A stretch of DNA of 64,000 nucleotides, taken from the NCBI RefSeq assembly GCF_049942825.1, contig NZ_CP187970.1, forward strand, positions 744,001 through 808,000. The letters are read 5' to 3'. Position numbers and translations under genes: made by a program. Below are positions 18,031-26,778 of this stretch, piece by piece. Within the stretch, counting starts at the first letter, position 1. The number at the start of each line of letters is the position of its first letter. The notes beneath the pieces were generated by a model. The model did no database searches. It was not told the origin of the DNA and saw only the letters and a list, made by a program, of their open reading frames with translations. The DNA comes from Paenibacillus_G sp049942825. Lineage in GTDB: Bacteria > Bacillota > Bacilli > Paenibacillales > NBRC-103111.

Positions 18031-18217
18031 CTAGAGGTCCGCTTTCCTCCTTTCTTGCTCGAAGATGTGGGTCCGTGTTAAAAATTCTTTTTCATTATAG
18101 GGGAAAGCCGGGCCAATCCCCATTCAAAAATCAGTCATGTTGCGTTTAAAATTCAGAGGACTTCCGACCGGGGAGGCACTGCGGGCGTGCCGGAAGCCGC
18201 GCCTGAAAACGGCAAAA

Positions 18218-18247
18218 AGCCAGGCATCCCAAAGGATAAGCCTGGCT
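18218..18247 (-). terminator. Terminator after the pseudouridine synthase gene
   Basis: AGCCAGGC (18218-18225) pairs with GCCTGGCT (18240-18247). On the minus strand the stem is followed by TTTTTG. Confidence 0.8.
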
Positions 18248-18281
18248 CCCGGAACCACCGCGTGATCCGGCTGATGAAGCT

Positions 18282-19313
18282 TTAGGCTTTGGGAGAAGCT
18301 CCCTTAAGCGGCCCGAGGAAAGCCTTCGGAATCTCCGTTTCAAAGCGCATAAGCTCCTGTGTGGCAGGGTGGATAAAAGCGATCACCCGGGCGTGCAGCC
18401 CGAGACGGTTCAGCGTCCGCGACTTCGAGCCGTATTTGCGGTCCCCGGCGATCGGATGGCCGATATCCTGCATGTGCACACGGATCTGGTTTTTGCGTCC
18501 GGTTTCGAGGTTGACCTCGAGCAGAGAGAAGTCCCTGGCGGCCTGCAGCACCTTATAGTGCGTAATGGCCAGCTGCCCGTCGTTCGGGTACGGGCCTGAG
18601 TACATCTTGAGCGTGCTGCTCTCCTTCAGCCAGGACTTGACCGTCCCCTCCGGCTTCTTCACCATCCCGTCGACCAGGGCCACATAGGTGCGCTCCTTGA
18701 CCATGTCCTGCCAGGCGTTCTGAAGCGTCTGCTGGGCCTGCTCGTTCTTGGCGAAGAGCATGACGCCCGAGGTATCCCGGTCAAGCCGGTGAACCACGAA
18801 GATGCGGCCCGCCGGGTCGTGATGACGGACATGGGCCATGAGCTGGCGGTAGGCGGTCAGCTCCTCCTCCTGCGACGAAGCAGCGATGGAGAGCAGGCCG
18901 GCCTCCTTCCGCACCACAATGATGTCGTTGTCCTCATGGAGGATAGACAGCCCGATCAGCGGCGGGGCTTCCACGATCCTCTCTTTGCTCACCGTTACAC
19001 TTTGCCCGGGAAGCAGAGGATGGTTATAGACCGTCACGGTCTGGCCGTTCACGGCGATCTGTCCGCGGGCGAGCAGCGATTTGACGGCATTGCGGCCCAT
19101 ATTCAGATGGGCTAACAGGAAGCTCAGCAGCTCCCCCGGTTCCTGAACAGGGTAGACCCGGGCTTTGGGCGCCTGCCGGGGGGCTGCCGCTGGGCCTGCC
19201 GGGCGAGTGCCGGCAGTTCTGCCCGCCGGACGGGCGGACTTGGCGCCGCGGCGGTCCGGGGAGTCGCCCGATGGGCGGCCTGTCCCTCGGAAGGATGTAT
19301 GTTTTTTGGTCAC
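18282..19313 (-). CDS. RluA-family RNA pseudouridine synthase
   Basis: Converts uridine to pseudouridine in rRNA or tRNA. An S4-like RNA-binding segment lies at about residues 60-108 (LNMGRNAVKSLLARGQIAVN), and the catalytic HRLDRDTSG is at 175-183 with Asp178. The ENDIIVVRK-type strand at about 127-136 and the GRKNQIRVHMQDIGHPIAGD element near 272-292 are RluA/RluD signatures. The first 50 residues are a basic Arg/Ala/Pro-rich tail with no family match, perhaps binding RNA or a misplaced start; no later start with a ribosome binding site was found. At 343 residues it is slightly long because of that tail. It is cytosolic and monocistronic. Confidence 0.9.
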   Translation of the reverse strand: MTKKHTSFRGTGRPSGDSPDRRGAKSARPAGRTAGTRPAGPAAAPRQAPKARVYPVQEPGELLSFLLAHLNMGRNAVKSLLARGQIAVNGQTVTVYNHPLLPGQSVTVSKERIVEAPPLIGLSILHEDNDIIVVRKEAGLLSIAASSQEEELTAYRQLMAHVRHHDPAGRIFVVHRLDRDTSGVMLFAKNEQAQQTLQNAWQDMVKERTYVALVDGMVKKPEGTVKSWLKESSTLKMYSGPYPNDGQLAITHYKVLQAARDFSLLEVNLETGRKNQIRVHMQDIGHPIAGDRKYGSKSRTLNRLGLHARVIAFIHPATQELMRFETEIPKAFLGPLKGASPKA

Positions 19314-19467
19314 TGCAGATTCACTCCGTTCTCTGGTTCTTCCTGCCTATACTATACCACGATCGGCTGCTGATCGTGAAACCGGGGGAATTTCCCCGTG
19401 CATGGTATCAATTACCCCAGCCGCTAATATTCTAGGGAAGAACTCCACATCAAACGAGGTGAGAACC

Positions 19468-19896
19468 ATGGCGGTAGTAAAAGCCAGGGAACAGGACATC
19501 GATCTGCTGGCAAGGCTGCTCCGCGCGGAAGCGGAAGGAGAAGGCGAGCCGGGCATGATGATGGTCGGCAACGTGGCCATTAACCGGATCCGCTCCAACT
19601 GCTCCGATTTCAAGGGCCTTCGCACGATTGAACAAATGGTATATCAGCCGCATGCCTTTGAAGCTACGCTCCACGGCTACTTCTACCAGAAGCCGAGGGA
19701 CAGGGAACGGCGGCTGGCCCGCCGGGCGGTGAACGGAGAGCGGCTCTGGCCTGCCAAGTTCAGCTTATGGTACTGGCGCCCGCCGGGAGATTGTCCGCCA
19801 ACCTGGTACACCCAGCCTCACGTGGGCCGGTATAAGAAGCACTGTTACTATGAGCCGAGAGCCGGCATTTGCGATGCGATTTACAGTACGTATTAA
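19468..19896 (+). CDS. cwlJ: Spore cortex-lytic enzyme CwlJ (Hydrolase_2/SleB catalytic domain)
   Basis: A 142-residue germination hydrolase acting on cortex peptidoglycan, produced in the mother cell and kept in the spore coat. The sequence follows B. subtilis CwlJ nearly along its full length as I remember it: LLARLLRAEAEGEGE (catalytic-site Glu near 21-25), GNVAINRIRSNCSDFKGLRTI, and FSLWYWRPPGDCPPTW. The start at 19468 is set by the family N-terminus MAVVKA and GAGGTGAG just upstream; a longer frame starting at 19165 overlaps the divergent gene and is not used. There is no signal peptide, as expected for CwlJ. gerQ, its usual partner, is not in the window. Confidence 0.94.
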   Translation: MAVVKAREQDIDLLARLLRAEAEGEGEPGMMMVGNVAINRIRSNCSDFKGLRTIEQMVYQPHAFEATLHGYFYQKPRDRERRLARRAVNGERLWPAKFSLWYWRPPGDCPPTWYTQPHVGRYKKHCYYEPRAGICDAIYSTY

Positions 19897-19942
19897 CATG
19901 GCAGTCTGCAGCTGCAGGAATGGCGGTGCAGGACAGCGTCGG

Positions 19943-19965
19943 AGGAGCCGGAAGGCTCCTTTTTG
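19943..19965 (+). terminator. Terminator after cwlJ
   Basis: AGGAGCC (19943-19949) pairs with GGCTCCT (19954-19960), followed by TTTTG. The rest of 19897-20170 shows no gene; TATACT at about 20117 might be the -10 of the ABC operon. Confidence 0.75.
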
Positions 19966-20170
19966 TTCAAATATAGGAATTTATATCTCGCCCGGGCTCG
20001 ATCCCGTCATCTTATAAACGCGGTTCCAACATCCCGTTCAGGAACACCTTTTATTATATAGAAGCAAGACATTCCGGTATGCCGGCCGGGAAGGGTGCGG
20101 CCTCCGGCTCACGGGTGGTATACTTCTATATAAGCTTGGGGATGTCTGGAAAAGTAAAGGAGTTGACAGC

Positions 20171-21124
20171 GTGACGGAAGCAGTCATCCGGGCCCGGGGC
20201 CTGGTGAAGCGGTATGGGAATTTTACGGCGGTACGGGGGGTGAGCTTTGATGTGTACCGCGGGGAAGTGTTCGGGCTGCTCGGTCCGAACGGCGCGGGCA
20301 AGACCACGACGATGGAGATGATTGAAGGGCTGCGGCGGCCCGACGAAGGGCACGCCCTGGTGGCCGGTTACGATACACGGACGCAGCAGGATAAGGTCAA
20401 AGAGGCGATCGGCGTCCAGCTTCAGTCGACTTCGCTGTTCGATCTGCTCACCGTGCGCGAGATGGTGCGCATGTATGCCAGCTTTTATCCGAAGAGTGTG
20501 CCGGTGGATCCGCTGCTGGAGGATATGATCCTGACGGAAAAAGCCGGGGACCGCGTGAAGCATCTCTCCGGCGGACAGAAGCAGCGGCTGGCCATCGCGC
20601 TGGCGCTGGTGAACGACCCGCAGGTCGTCTTCCTCGACGAGCCGACGACAGGGCTGGATCCCCAGGCGCGCCGCACCTTGTGGGACATTGTGCTGCGGCT
20701 GAAGGAGAGGGGCAAGACGGTCGTACTCTCGACCCATTACATGGATGAGGCCCACGTGCTCTGCGACCGGATCTGTCTTATGGACAGCGGCCAGGTCATT
20801 GCGCTGGATACGCCCCGCAGCCTGGTCCGCAGTCTGCAGTCGGAGAGTGCCGTGGAATTCCGGCTGGCGGAGGCCGAAGGAGGAGCGGTGGAAGAGGGGC
20901 AGGAGCTCAGAGTACAGCGTCTGCAGGCGGTAGCAGAAGTGAAGCAGGTGCAGCAGCGGGGTGAGGTGTTCGTCCTGTACACGGACGCGCTGCAGCCGAC
21001 GCTCGTGGACCTGATCGCTGCGGCCGGGGCGGAAGGGTGGAGCGTGCTCGATCTGCAGACCCGCACGGCGACGCTGGAGGATGTGTTCATCCATATGACC
21101 GGAAGGAGTCTGAGGGAAGCATGA
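20171..21124 (+). CDS. ABC transporter ATP-binding protein (ABC-2 exporter)
   Basis: The ATPase subunit of a two-gene exporter. Walker A GPNGAGKTT is at residues 38-46, the signature LSGGQ at 132-136, Walker B VVFLDE at 152-157 and the switch His189. A C-terminal extension from about 225 matches the DUF4162-like tail common in drug and polyketide exporters (DrrA/NatA type). The start is GTG at 20171 with AAAGGAG 8 nt before it. It overlaps the permease start by 4 nt (ATGA), so the two are translationally coupled. The cargo is unknown; drug, lipid or Na+ export are possible. Confidence 0.95.
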   Translation: MTEAVIRARGLVKRYGNFTAVRGVSFDVYRGEVFGLLGPNGAGKTTTMEMIEGLRRPDEGHALVAGYDTRTQQDKVKEAIGVQLQSTSLFDLLTVREMVRMYASFYPKSVPVDPLLEDMILTEKAGDRVKHLSGGQKQRLAIALALVNDPQVVFLDEPTTGLDPQARRTLWDIVLRLKERGKTVVLSTHYMDEAHVLCDRICLMDSGQVIALDTPRSLVRSLQSESAVEFRLAEAEGGAVEEGQELRVQRLQAVAEVKQVQQRGEVFVLYTDALQPTLVDLIAAAGAEGWSVLDLQTRTATLEDVFIHMTGRSLREA

Positions 21125-22338
21125 AAGCCTATATACAGTTAACGCTGGCCCAGCTCAGGCTCTTCTCCCGCAACCGGCAGGTGCTGATCTGGTCACTCGC
21201 TTTTCCGCTCTTCTTCATGGTCATGCTCGGCAGTTTTCTCGGCAGGGGGGATCCCGTATCGGTGAGCGGCGCGGTGGTGGATCTGGACCGCACCCTGGCT
21301 TCGCAGAAGCTGGTGACGGCACTGCGGGACAGCCCTGTGCTGAAGCTGAAGGAGGGCGGGGCGGTGGAAGCGGAATTGGACTCCCTGAAGAAAGGGGATA
21401 ACCAGCTCGTCATCGTTATTCCCGGAGGGTATGCGATGGCCGTGGGCGCGGCTGCGACGTCTGTGGATGTGCCGGAAGAGGCAGTGAGCCCGGAGCGGGG
21501 TTCCAAGATGATTCTGGAGGACGGCAGCGTGGGAACGGTTAGCAGTTCGCAGGTCATAACCCTGGTCGTGCGGGATGAGGGAGCACCCTTCCCGCTCAAG
21601 GTGTATTACGACGAGACGAACGCGACCGTATCGACCGTGGGTCTGCAGCTGCTCGGACCGATCGTCGACGGCATCGACAAGGAGCTGTCCGGCTACCAAC
21701 CGAGGCTCGCCATCGAGCCTGAAGGGGTGCAGGCGCTGAAGCTGGCGTATATCGATTTTCTGGTGCCCGGGATCCTGGCCATGATGATCATGTCGAACAA
21801 TCTGAACGGCGTTGCCGGCCAGATCGCTTCGTGGCGGGAGCGCGGCATCCTGCGGAGGATGCAGAGTACGCCGCTGCGCGCTTCGACCTTCATCGCCGCG
21901 CAGATTACGGCCCGGCTGCTGATGAATGGGGCGCAGGCCCTGATTGTCCTGCTCGTCGGGGCCTTGGCCTTCGGCACCCAGGTCCGCGGCTCCTGGCTGC
22001 TGCTCATCGGCTTCATCGTCCTCGGCACGCTGGCTTTTATGTCCATCGGCTTCATTGTGGCCGGACTGGCCAAGACGCCGGAGAGCGCGGGTCCGCTGGC
22101 CGGGGTCATCTCCTTCCCGCTGCTCTTCCTCGGCGGGGTGTTCTTCCCGATCGGGAGCATGCCGCCGATCGTGCAGAGCATCGTCAAGCTGCTGCCCATC
22201 GCCCATCTGACGACAGCCCTTCGTCAGGTGATGAACGTGGGTGCGGGTCTTGATACGCTGTGGAGTGAAGCGCTGCTCCTCGGAGGGTGGACGGCCGCCG
22301 CTTTTTTGATCGCGAGCTTCACGTTCAAATGGGAGTAA
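21121..22338 (+). CDS. ABC-2 type transporter permease
   Basis: A 405-residue membrane subunit partnering the upstream ATPase. The start at 21121 is chosen because its ATG overlaps the ATPase stop as ATGA; a longer frame beginning at 21037 lies inside the ATPase gene. One N-terminal helix (about residues 18-37) is followed by a large extracytoplasmic domain (about 38-215) and five helices in the C-terminal half. The ABC-2 signature SWRERGILRRMQSTPLRAS is near 238-256 and FLGGVFFPIGSMPP near 338-351. The domain order is that of YhfE/YadH-type drug exporters with an extended loop. Confidence 0.93.
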   Translation: MKAYIQLTLAQLRLFSRNRQVLIWSLAFPLFFMVMLGSFLGRGDPVSVSGAVVDLDRTLASQKLVTALRDSPVLKLKEGGAVEAELDSLKKGDNQLVIVIPGGYAMAVGAAATSVDVPEEAVSPERGSKMILEDGSVGTVSSSQVITLVVRDEGAPFPLKVYYDETNATVSTVGLQLLGPIVDGIDKELSGYQPRLAIEPEGVQALKLAYIDFLVPGILAMMIMSNNLNGVAGQIASWRERGILRRMQSTPLRASTFIAAQITARLLMNGAQALIVLLVGALAFGTQVRGSWLLLIGFIVLGTLAFMSIGFIVAGLAKTPESAGPLAGVISFPLLFLGGVFFPIGSMPPIVQSIVKLLPIAHLTTALRQVMNVGAGLDTLWSEALLLGGWTAAAFLIASFTFKWE

Positions 22339-22513
22339 AACGGGCCGGGGCTTCCGCATGATTTGCACAAAAATGGGAAATGCTACGTCTTGAAGCTGCA
22401 TATCGTGGAAAGGGGAATTTTAACTGCAGGTTTATGTTCCTCTAATCTTGTCTTAATCTTCGCAAAGTACAGTAAGGACAAGAAACTATGAAGCGAAGGG
22501 AAGTAGGACGCGC

Positions 22514-22744
22514 ATGATCTTATATCAAATGGCGAAGAGGCTTGCGGAGCGCAGCCGCCTGAAGAGTACCATCGAGCGGTCCGAAGGCAGTGTGGCGGAT
22601 GAGCTCCGGACACAAAAGGATCAGGTGGAGGAGCAGCTCATGAGCCAGGCGAGCATCTGGACGGAGGAGGGGCAGGACGAATTCATGCTCACCGAGCTGC
22701 CTCCGGAAGGCGAGTGGAACGACATGCAGCAGGCCTGGACATAA
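22514..22744 (+). CDS. Small hypothetical protein
   Basis: A 76-residue acidic, helical protein with no recognised domain. A ribosome-binding-like GGGAAGTAGG lies about 7-9 nt before the ATG. The sequence is compatible with a coiled-coil (many Glu, Lys and Leu residues) and lacks Cys and membrane segments. A hairpin with a T tract follows 44 nt after the stop, which supports a real transcription unit. It could be a small sporulation or regulatory protein; that is a guess. Confidence 0.5.
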   Translation: MILYQMAKRLAERSRLKSTIERSEGSVADELRTQKDQVEEQLMSQASIWTEEGQDEFMLTELPPEGEWNDMQQAWT

Positions 22745-22787
22745 ATTCCTGAGGAAGCAGGGACCCAGGCTGGAACGGTGCGGAGCG

Positions 22788-22822
22788 GAGCGGTCAAACC
22801 CGGAAGGGGGGCCGCTCTTTTT
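22788..22822 (+). terminator. Terminator
   Basis: GAGCGG (22788-22793) pairs with CCGCTC (22812-22817), followed by TTTTTG. Confidence 0.7.
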
Positions 22823-22882
22823 GTTGTGCCCCTTTCAAGAACTATGGTGGCGGTGCGGCTGGGCCCTGATCCGGTGACGGCG

Positions 22883-22912
22883 TTTACAAAAAGTTAAGGC
22901 CCCCCGTATACA
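22883..22912 (+). promoter_or_regulatory. Candidate promoter of the secreted lipase gene
   Basis: TTTACA (22883-22888) and TATACA (22907-22912) are 18 nt apart. A second -10-like GATAAT at 22915-22920 and a palindrome GGAATTAATTCC further downstream could bind a regulator. Confidence 0.4.
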
Positions 22913-22986
22913 GAGATAATACATCTCCCTTATACTAGGAGAGGAATTAATTCCAATATAAGGAATAGTTGAGAGGAGATGTATTC

Positions 22987-24615
22987 ATGCTTCGCCGTCC
23001 TGTCCTTCACACCGCTATCGCTCTACTGACCGCCGCCGCGCTCGCCGTTCCCACGGCCGCCGGGGCCGCCGCCCCCACTCCCGTCCTCCACGATGAGAAC
23101 CCGAGCGGGAATTTTGGAGATTGGTACACCGGGGCCGTCCCTCCCGGAGCAACGGCGGACAAGCCGGTCATCCTCTTCGTCCAGGGCCTTCATTCAAATT
23201 ACTCCACATGGCTCGGCACGGACAAATACTATGAAGCGGCATACAATGCGGGTTACCGCACGGCCTTCGTCCAGCTTAAGGATGCGGACGGAGCCGGCGG
23301 CAATATGTGGACCAACGGCGCCAAGCTGGCGGAAGTCATCCGCAAGGTCGCACAGCATTACGGCGTGTCCAAAATCAACATCATCGCGCACTCCAAAGGC
23401 GGCATCGATACCCAGACAGCCCTTGTGCATTACGGCGCCGCTTCTTACGTGAACGTGGTGCACCAGCTCTCGACGCCGAACAAGGGCTCCGAGCTCGCTG
23501 ATCTGGCTTACAGCTCCTGGGCGTCCTGGCTGGCCGACCTTCTTGGTAAAAATGACGATGCCGTGTACTCGCTGCAGACCTCGTATATGGCGAACTTCCG
23601 CTCTCAGACGGATGCAAGATCAGAGAACAAAGCGACTGTTACATATATGTCGGGCGGCATGGGCGATGACGGCTGGTTCACGAGCTACTGGTTCGCCCAT
23701 GCGATTCTGCCGGGAGAAGACGACGGAGCGGTTTCGCTCGATTCCGCCTTCGGGCTGCCGTACGGCATCCGCAGCTTCACGAAAGACATCTCGCACAGTG
23801 CGATGGTGAAAGCCTCGGAGACGTGGTCGCTGGTGCGTCCGAAGCTCAGTGCGGGCAGCGGTGTGCAAGCTATGGCGCTGAATTCGGCTGAGAAGGGCAC
23901 GCTGCCTACAGCTCCGCGCCTTGGTAACACCAAACCAGCACCTGCAGCGGATGGAGAAGCCGGCTTCATTTTCCGCGGCGGGGAGGTCAATGGCACAGCG
24001 GAAGCCCAGCTGCCGCTGGAGAGCGGGCTGCAGTCCCTGTCCCTGGAGGCGCTGACTTCCAAGGCGGACACGACTCTCGTCCTGCGTTCGCCGTCGGGCC
24101 GCACCTACAGCCCGTCGGACGCGCCGTCCGCTCCGGAAGCGGATGACGTGTTCCAAGGGGCCGTCCGCCGCACCTTCCAGGTGGAGAAGCCGGAAGCCGG
24201 CATCTGGACGCTGGAGGCATCGGGAACAGGCGACGCGTATTTCGCCTCGGCTCGCCTGATCGAAGGCGGCAAAGGGAAGACCCGCGTGACAGCGGGCAAA
24301 AAGGTCTACCGCCAGGGAGAGCGCGCCCAGCTGAACGTGGATCTCGGCAGCCGGGTTCAGGGCTCGCTGAAGCGGGCGGACCTGCATGCCGCAGGCGAAG
24401 GCAAGTCGGCGCAGCGCAAGCGCCAGGACGGGGAGCTTCAGGGCACGGGCGAGTTGAAGGACGGCAGGCTGGCAGTGTCGTTCGAGACGCCGCAGGAGGC
24501 GGGCGTCTATAATTTGTCGCTCGACGTGGAAGGCACGAACGAGCGCGGAGAGAAGGTAACGCGGTCCGTGATCTATAACTTCGCGGTAACGGACGCGGCG
24601 GGCAAGCTGAAGTAA
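22987..24615 (+). CDS. Secreted lipase/esterase-like alpha/beta hydrolase with beta-sandwich tail
   Basis: A 542-residue exported hydrolase. The start at 22987 has GAGAGGAG about 10 nt upstream; the six-residue longer form at 22969 does not. Residues 1-28 are an Ala-rich signal peptide. The alpha/beta hydrolase part (about 57-290) has the oxyanion strand VILFVQGLHSNY, the nucleophile elbow AHSKG with Ser136, and an LSTPNKGSELADLA segment as in family I lipases. Plausible acid and base are Asp245/246 and His270. The elbow has Ala and Lys where classical lipases have Gly and other residues. Residues about 330-542 look like two beta-sandwich modules, possibly binding surfaces. The substrate (lipid, polyester) is open. 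Monocistronic. Confidence 0.82.
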   Translation: MLRRPVLHTAIALLTAAALAVPTAAGAAAPTPVLHDENPSGNFGDWYTGAVPPGATADKPVILFVQGLHSNYSTWLGTDKYYEAAYNAGYRTAFVQLKDADGAGGNMWTNGAKLAEVIRKVAQHYGVSKINIIAHSKGGIDTQTALVHYGAASYVNVVHQLSTPNKGSELADLAYSSWASWLADLLGKNDDAVYSLQTSYMANFRSQTDARSENKATVTYMSGGMGDDGWFTSYWFAHAILPGEDDGAVSLDSAFGLPYGIRSFTKDISHSAMVKASETWSLVRPKLSAGSGVQAMALNSAEKGTLPTAPRLGNTKPAPAADGEAGFIFRGGEVNGTAEAQLPLESGLQSLSLEALTSKADTTLVLRSPSGRTYSPSDAPSAPEADDVFQGAVRRTFQVEKPEAGIWTLEASGTGDAYFASARLIEGGKGKTRVTAGKKVYRQGERAQLNVDLGSRVQGSLKRADLHAAGEGKSAQRKRQDGELQGTGELKDGRLAVSFETPQEAGVYNLSLDVEGTNERGEKVTRSVIYNFAVTDAAGKLK

Positions 24616-24676
24616 GCCGGCCGGGGAGCTCCGGGGGTTTTCAGCAAGGCCCATGCATGATAATAGCTTGAGCACC

Positions 24677-24705
24677 GAGGAAGCCGGCACGCGGCTTCCT
24701 CTTTG
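24677..24705 (+). terminator. Terminator after the lipase gene
   Basis: GAGGAAGCCG (24677-24686) pairs with CGGCTTCCTC (24692-24701), followed by TTTG. Confidence 0.8.
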
Positions 24706-24770
24706 TGTTCCCGGGGGATTCGGTGTAGAATAAAGGGCATACTGCCAACTAAAAACGGGAACGAAGAGGT

Positions 24771-26549
24771 ATGTCCAAACCCATGAAATCCATCGTCTTA
24801 TCGACGCTTAACGCCAAGTATATTCACACGTCCCTGGCCCTGCGCTATTTGAAGTCATTCAGCGAGAAGGACTTCCCGGATATCCGCATTGCCGAGTATA
24901 CGATCAAGGATCCCGCGATGAATATCGTGATGGATTTGTATCAGAAGCAGCCGGATGTGGTGGGCTTCTCCTGTTATATATGGAATATCGAAGAGACGAT
25001 CGTGGTCGTCTCCATGCTGAAGAAGATTATGCCGGAGGTGACCGTCGTGCTCGGCGGTCCCGAGGTGTCTTATGACACCGAGTATTGGATGAACCGGATT
25101 CCTGAGGTGGACTTCATCGTGGTCGGCGAAGGGGAGGAGACCTTCCACCACCTGCTGACGGAGCTGGCGGGCAGCCGTGCCTACTACAGCGTATTCGGTA
25201 CGGCCTACCGCAAGGAGGGCCGGGTGATCGTCAACCCGCCGCGTCCGAAGCTGGACCTGAATGCGATCCCTTCGCCGCACCGGTTCCCCGAGGACATCCC
25301 GTCGCTCGCGAACCGCGTGGTGTACTTCGAGACGAGCCGGGGCTGTCCGTTCTCCTGTCAGTTCTGTCTCTCCTCCATCGAAGTCGGGGTCCGTTACTTC
25401 GATATCGAGCGGACGAAGAGCGATCTGCTCTACCTGATCGACTCGGGGGCGAAGCTGATCAAGTTCGTGGACCGCACATTCAACATCAAGCGGGATTACG
25501 CCATGGACATGTTCCAATTCCTGATCGAGAACCACCGGGGCTGTGTGTTCCAATTCGAGATCACCGCGGACATCATGCGCCCCGAAGTGCTCGATTACCT
25601 GGCCGAGCATGCGCCGCCGGGCATCTTCCGCTTCGAGATCGGCGTCCAGTCGACGAACGATCTGACGAACTCGCTGGTGAAGCGCCGGCAGAACTTCACC
25701 AAGCTGACGCGCACCGTGACCAAGGTCAAGGAGAGCGGGAAGATCGACCAGCATCTGGACCTGATCGCCGGACTGCCTGAAGAGGATTACAACTCCTTCC
25801 GCAAAACGTTCAATGACGTCTTCGAGCTCGGCCCCGAAGAGCTGCAGCTGGGCTTCCTTAAGATGCTGCGCGGCACGGGCATGCGGCATGATGCGGAGAA
25901 GTACGGCTACATCTACATGGACCACGCGCCTTATGAGATTCTTGGCAACGACATTCTGCCGTTCTCCGATCTTGTGCGGATCAAGCGGGTGGAGGATGTG
26001 CTGGAGAAGTACTGGAACGCCCACCGGATGGATTATACGGCACTCTACCTGATCCGCCGGGAATTCGCCTCCGCCTTCGACTTCTTCCAGGAGTTCGGGG
26101 ATTACTGGGAGGCGCGCGGCTGGCAGAAGATCGGTCACCAGCTCGAGGATCTGTTCACCCGCCTCCATGCCTTCCTGAAGGACCGGGGGACGAAAGAGCT
26201 GCAGGTCATCGAGGGGCTCATGAAGCTTGATTACTATGGCAACCACAAGTACAAGCCGCGCAAAATCTGGTGGGACTTCTCACTGGACAAAGCGAGACAG
26301 ACCGAATTATACCGGCTGCTCGCCGAGCGCCCGTCCCTGGTGTCGGAGACATTCGCGGAGCTGCGGATCAGCGAGAAGGATCTTCACAAGCATGTGATGG
26401 TCGAAGTGCTTCCGTTCCGGCTGGAGACGTACCTACAGTCCGGGGAGACAGACCCGGCCGAGCAGCTGCTCATCGTGTACTTCCCGCCGGATACGTCGCT
26501 TGGCGTACAGTACTTTACCATGGATCTGCAGGAAACTCTCGCACTCTGA
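24771..26549 (+). CDS. B12-binding radical SAM protein with DUF4080 domain
   Basis: A 592-residue protein of the cobalamin-binding radical SAM class. Residues 1-150 are a B12-binding Rossmann domain, and the radical SAM cluster motif CPFSCQFC has Cys192, Cys196 and Cys199. The remainder (about 380-590) matches DUF4080, a common partner in Firmicute members of unknown reaction. The start is uncertain: ATG at 24771 has a GAGG too close, and ATG at 24783 has it about 13 nt away; both are in frame. Members catalyse methylations or rearrangements at unactivated carbon. It is monocistronic and cytosolic, and no biosynthetic partner is next to it. Confidence 0.86.
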   Translation: MSKPMKSIVLSTLNAKYIHTSLALRYLKSFSEKDFPDIRIAEYTIKDPAMNIVMDLYQKQPDVVGFSCYIWNIEETIVVVSMLKKIMPEVTVVLGGPEVSYDTEYWMNRIPEVDFIVVGEGEETFHHLLTELAGSRAYYSVFGTAYRKEGRVIVNPPRPKLDLNAIPSPHRFPEDIPSLANRVVYFETSRGCPFSCQFCLSSIEVGVRYFDIERTKSDLLYLIDSGAKLIKFVDRTFNIKRDYAMDMFQFLIENHRGCVFQFEITADIMRPEVLDYLAEHAPPGIFRFEIGVQSTNDLTNSLVKRRQNFTKLTRTVTKVKESGKIDQHLDLIAGLPEEDYNSFRKTFNDVFELGPEELQLGFLKMLRGTGMRHDAEKYGYIYMDHAPYEILGNDILPFSDLVRIKRVEDVLEKYWNAHRMDYTALYLIRREFASAFDFFQEFGDYWEARGWQKIGHQLEDLFTRLHAFLKDRGTKELQVIEGLMKLDYYGNHKYKPRKIWWDFSLDKARQTELYRLLAERPSLVSETFAELRISEKDLHKHVMVEVLPFRLETYLQSGETDPAEQLLIVYFPPDTSLGVQYFTMDLQETLAL

Positions 26550-26599
26550 GTCGGCAGAGGGCCGTCAGTCCATGATTAGGCACATCCATTGTTCATCTC

Positions 26600-26655
26600 C
26601 TAAAGCACTGCGATCAAGGAGGCGGACCCGGATGGTTCGGGCCTCTAATCTTTAG
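26600..26655 (+). other. Structured 3' region of unknown role
   Basis: Nested helices: CTAAAG (26600-26605) with CTTTAG (26650-26655), GAGG (26619-26622) with CCTC (26642-26645), and CCCG (26627-26630) with CGGG (26638-26641). There is no T tract. It may be part of the 3' end of the radical SAM transcript or a small RNA; the pairing is seen by eye only. Confidence 0.3.
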
Positions 26656-26694
26656 CGTCTCTAACAACTGGTAGCACGGGCTGTCCGCCCATAC

Positions 26695-26740
26695 CAAATA
26701 CCCCATGGCTCCGCGTCCGGCGGAAACGATGGGGTATTTG
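26695..26740. terminator. Bidirectional terminator before manA
   Basis: CAAATACCCCAT (26695-26706) pairs perfectly with ATGGGGTATTTG (26729-26740), between the radical SAM gene and convergent manA. Confidence 0.8.
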
Positions 26741-26778
26741 TCTTATGAGCCTATGGGTGATGCGGGAAAGCGGCAGGC

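Noticed and set aside
16269..18149. 626-residue plus-strand frame
   Set aside because: Antisense to the PL11 lyase; it crosses the lyase start, the cre site and the promoter region, with no ribosome binding site.
21193..22401. 402-residue minus-strand frame over the ABC permease
   Set aside because: Shadow frame; the permease is supported by coupling to the ATPase gene and by membrane helices.
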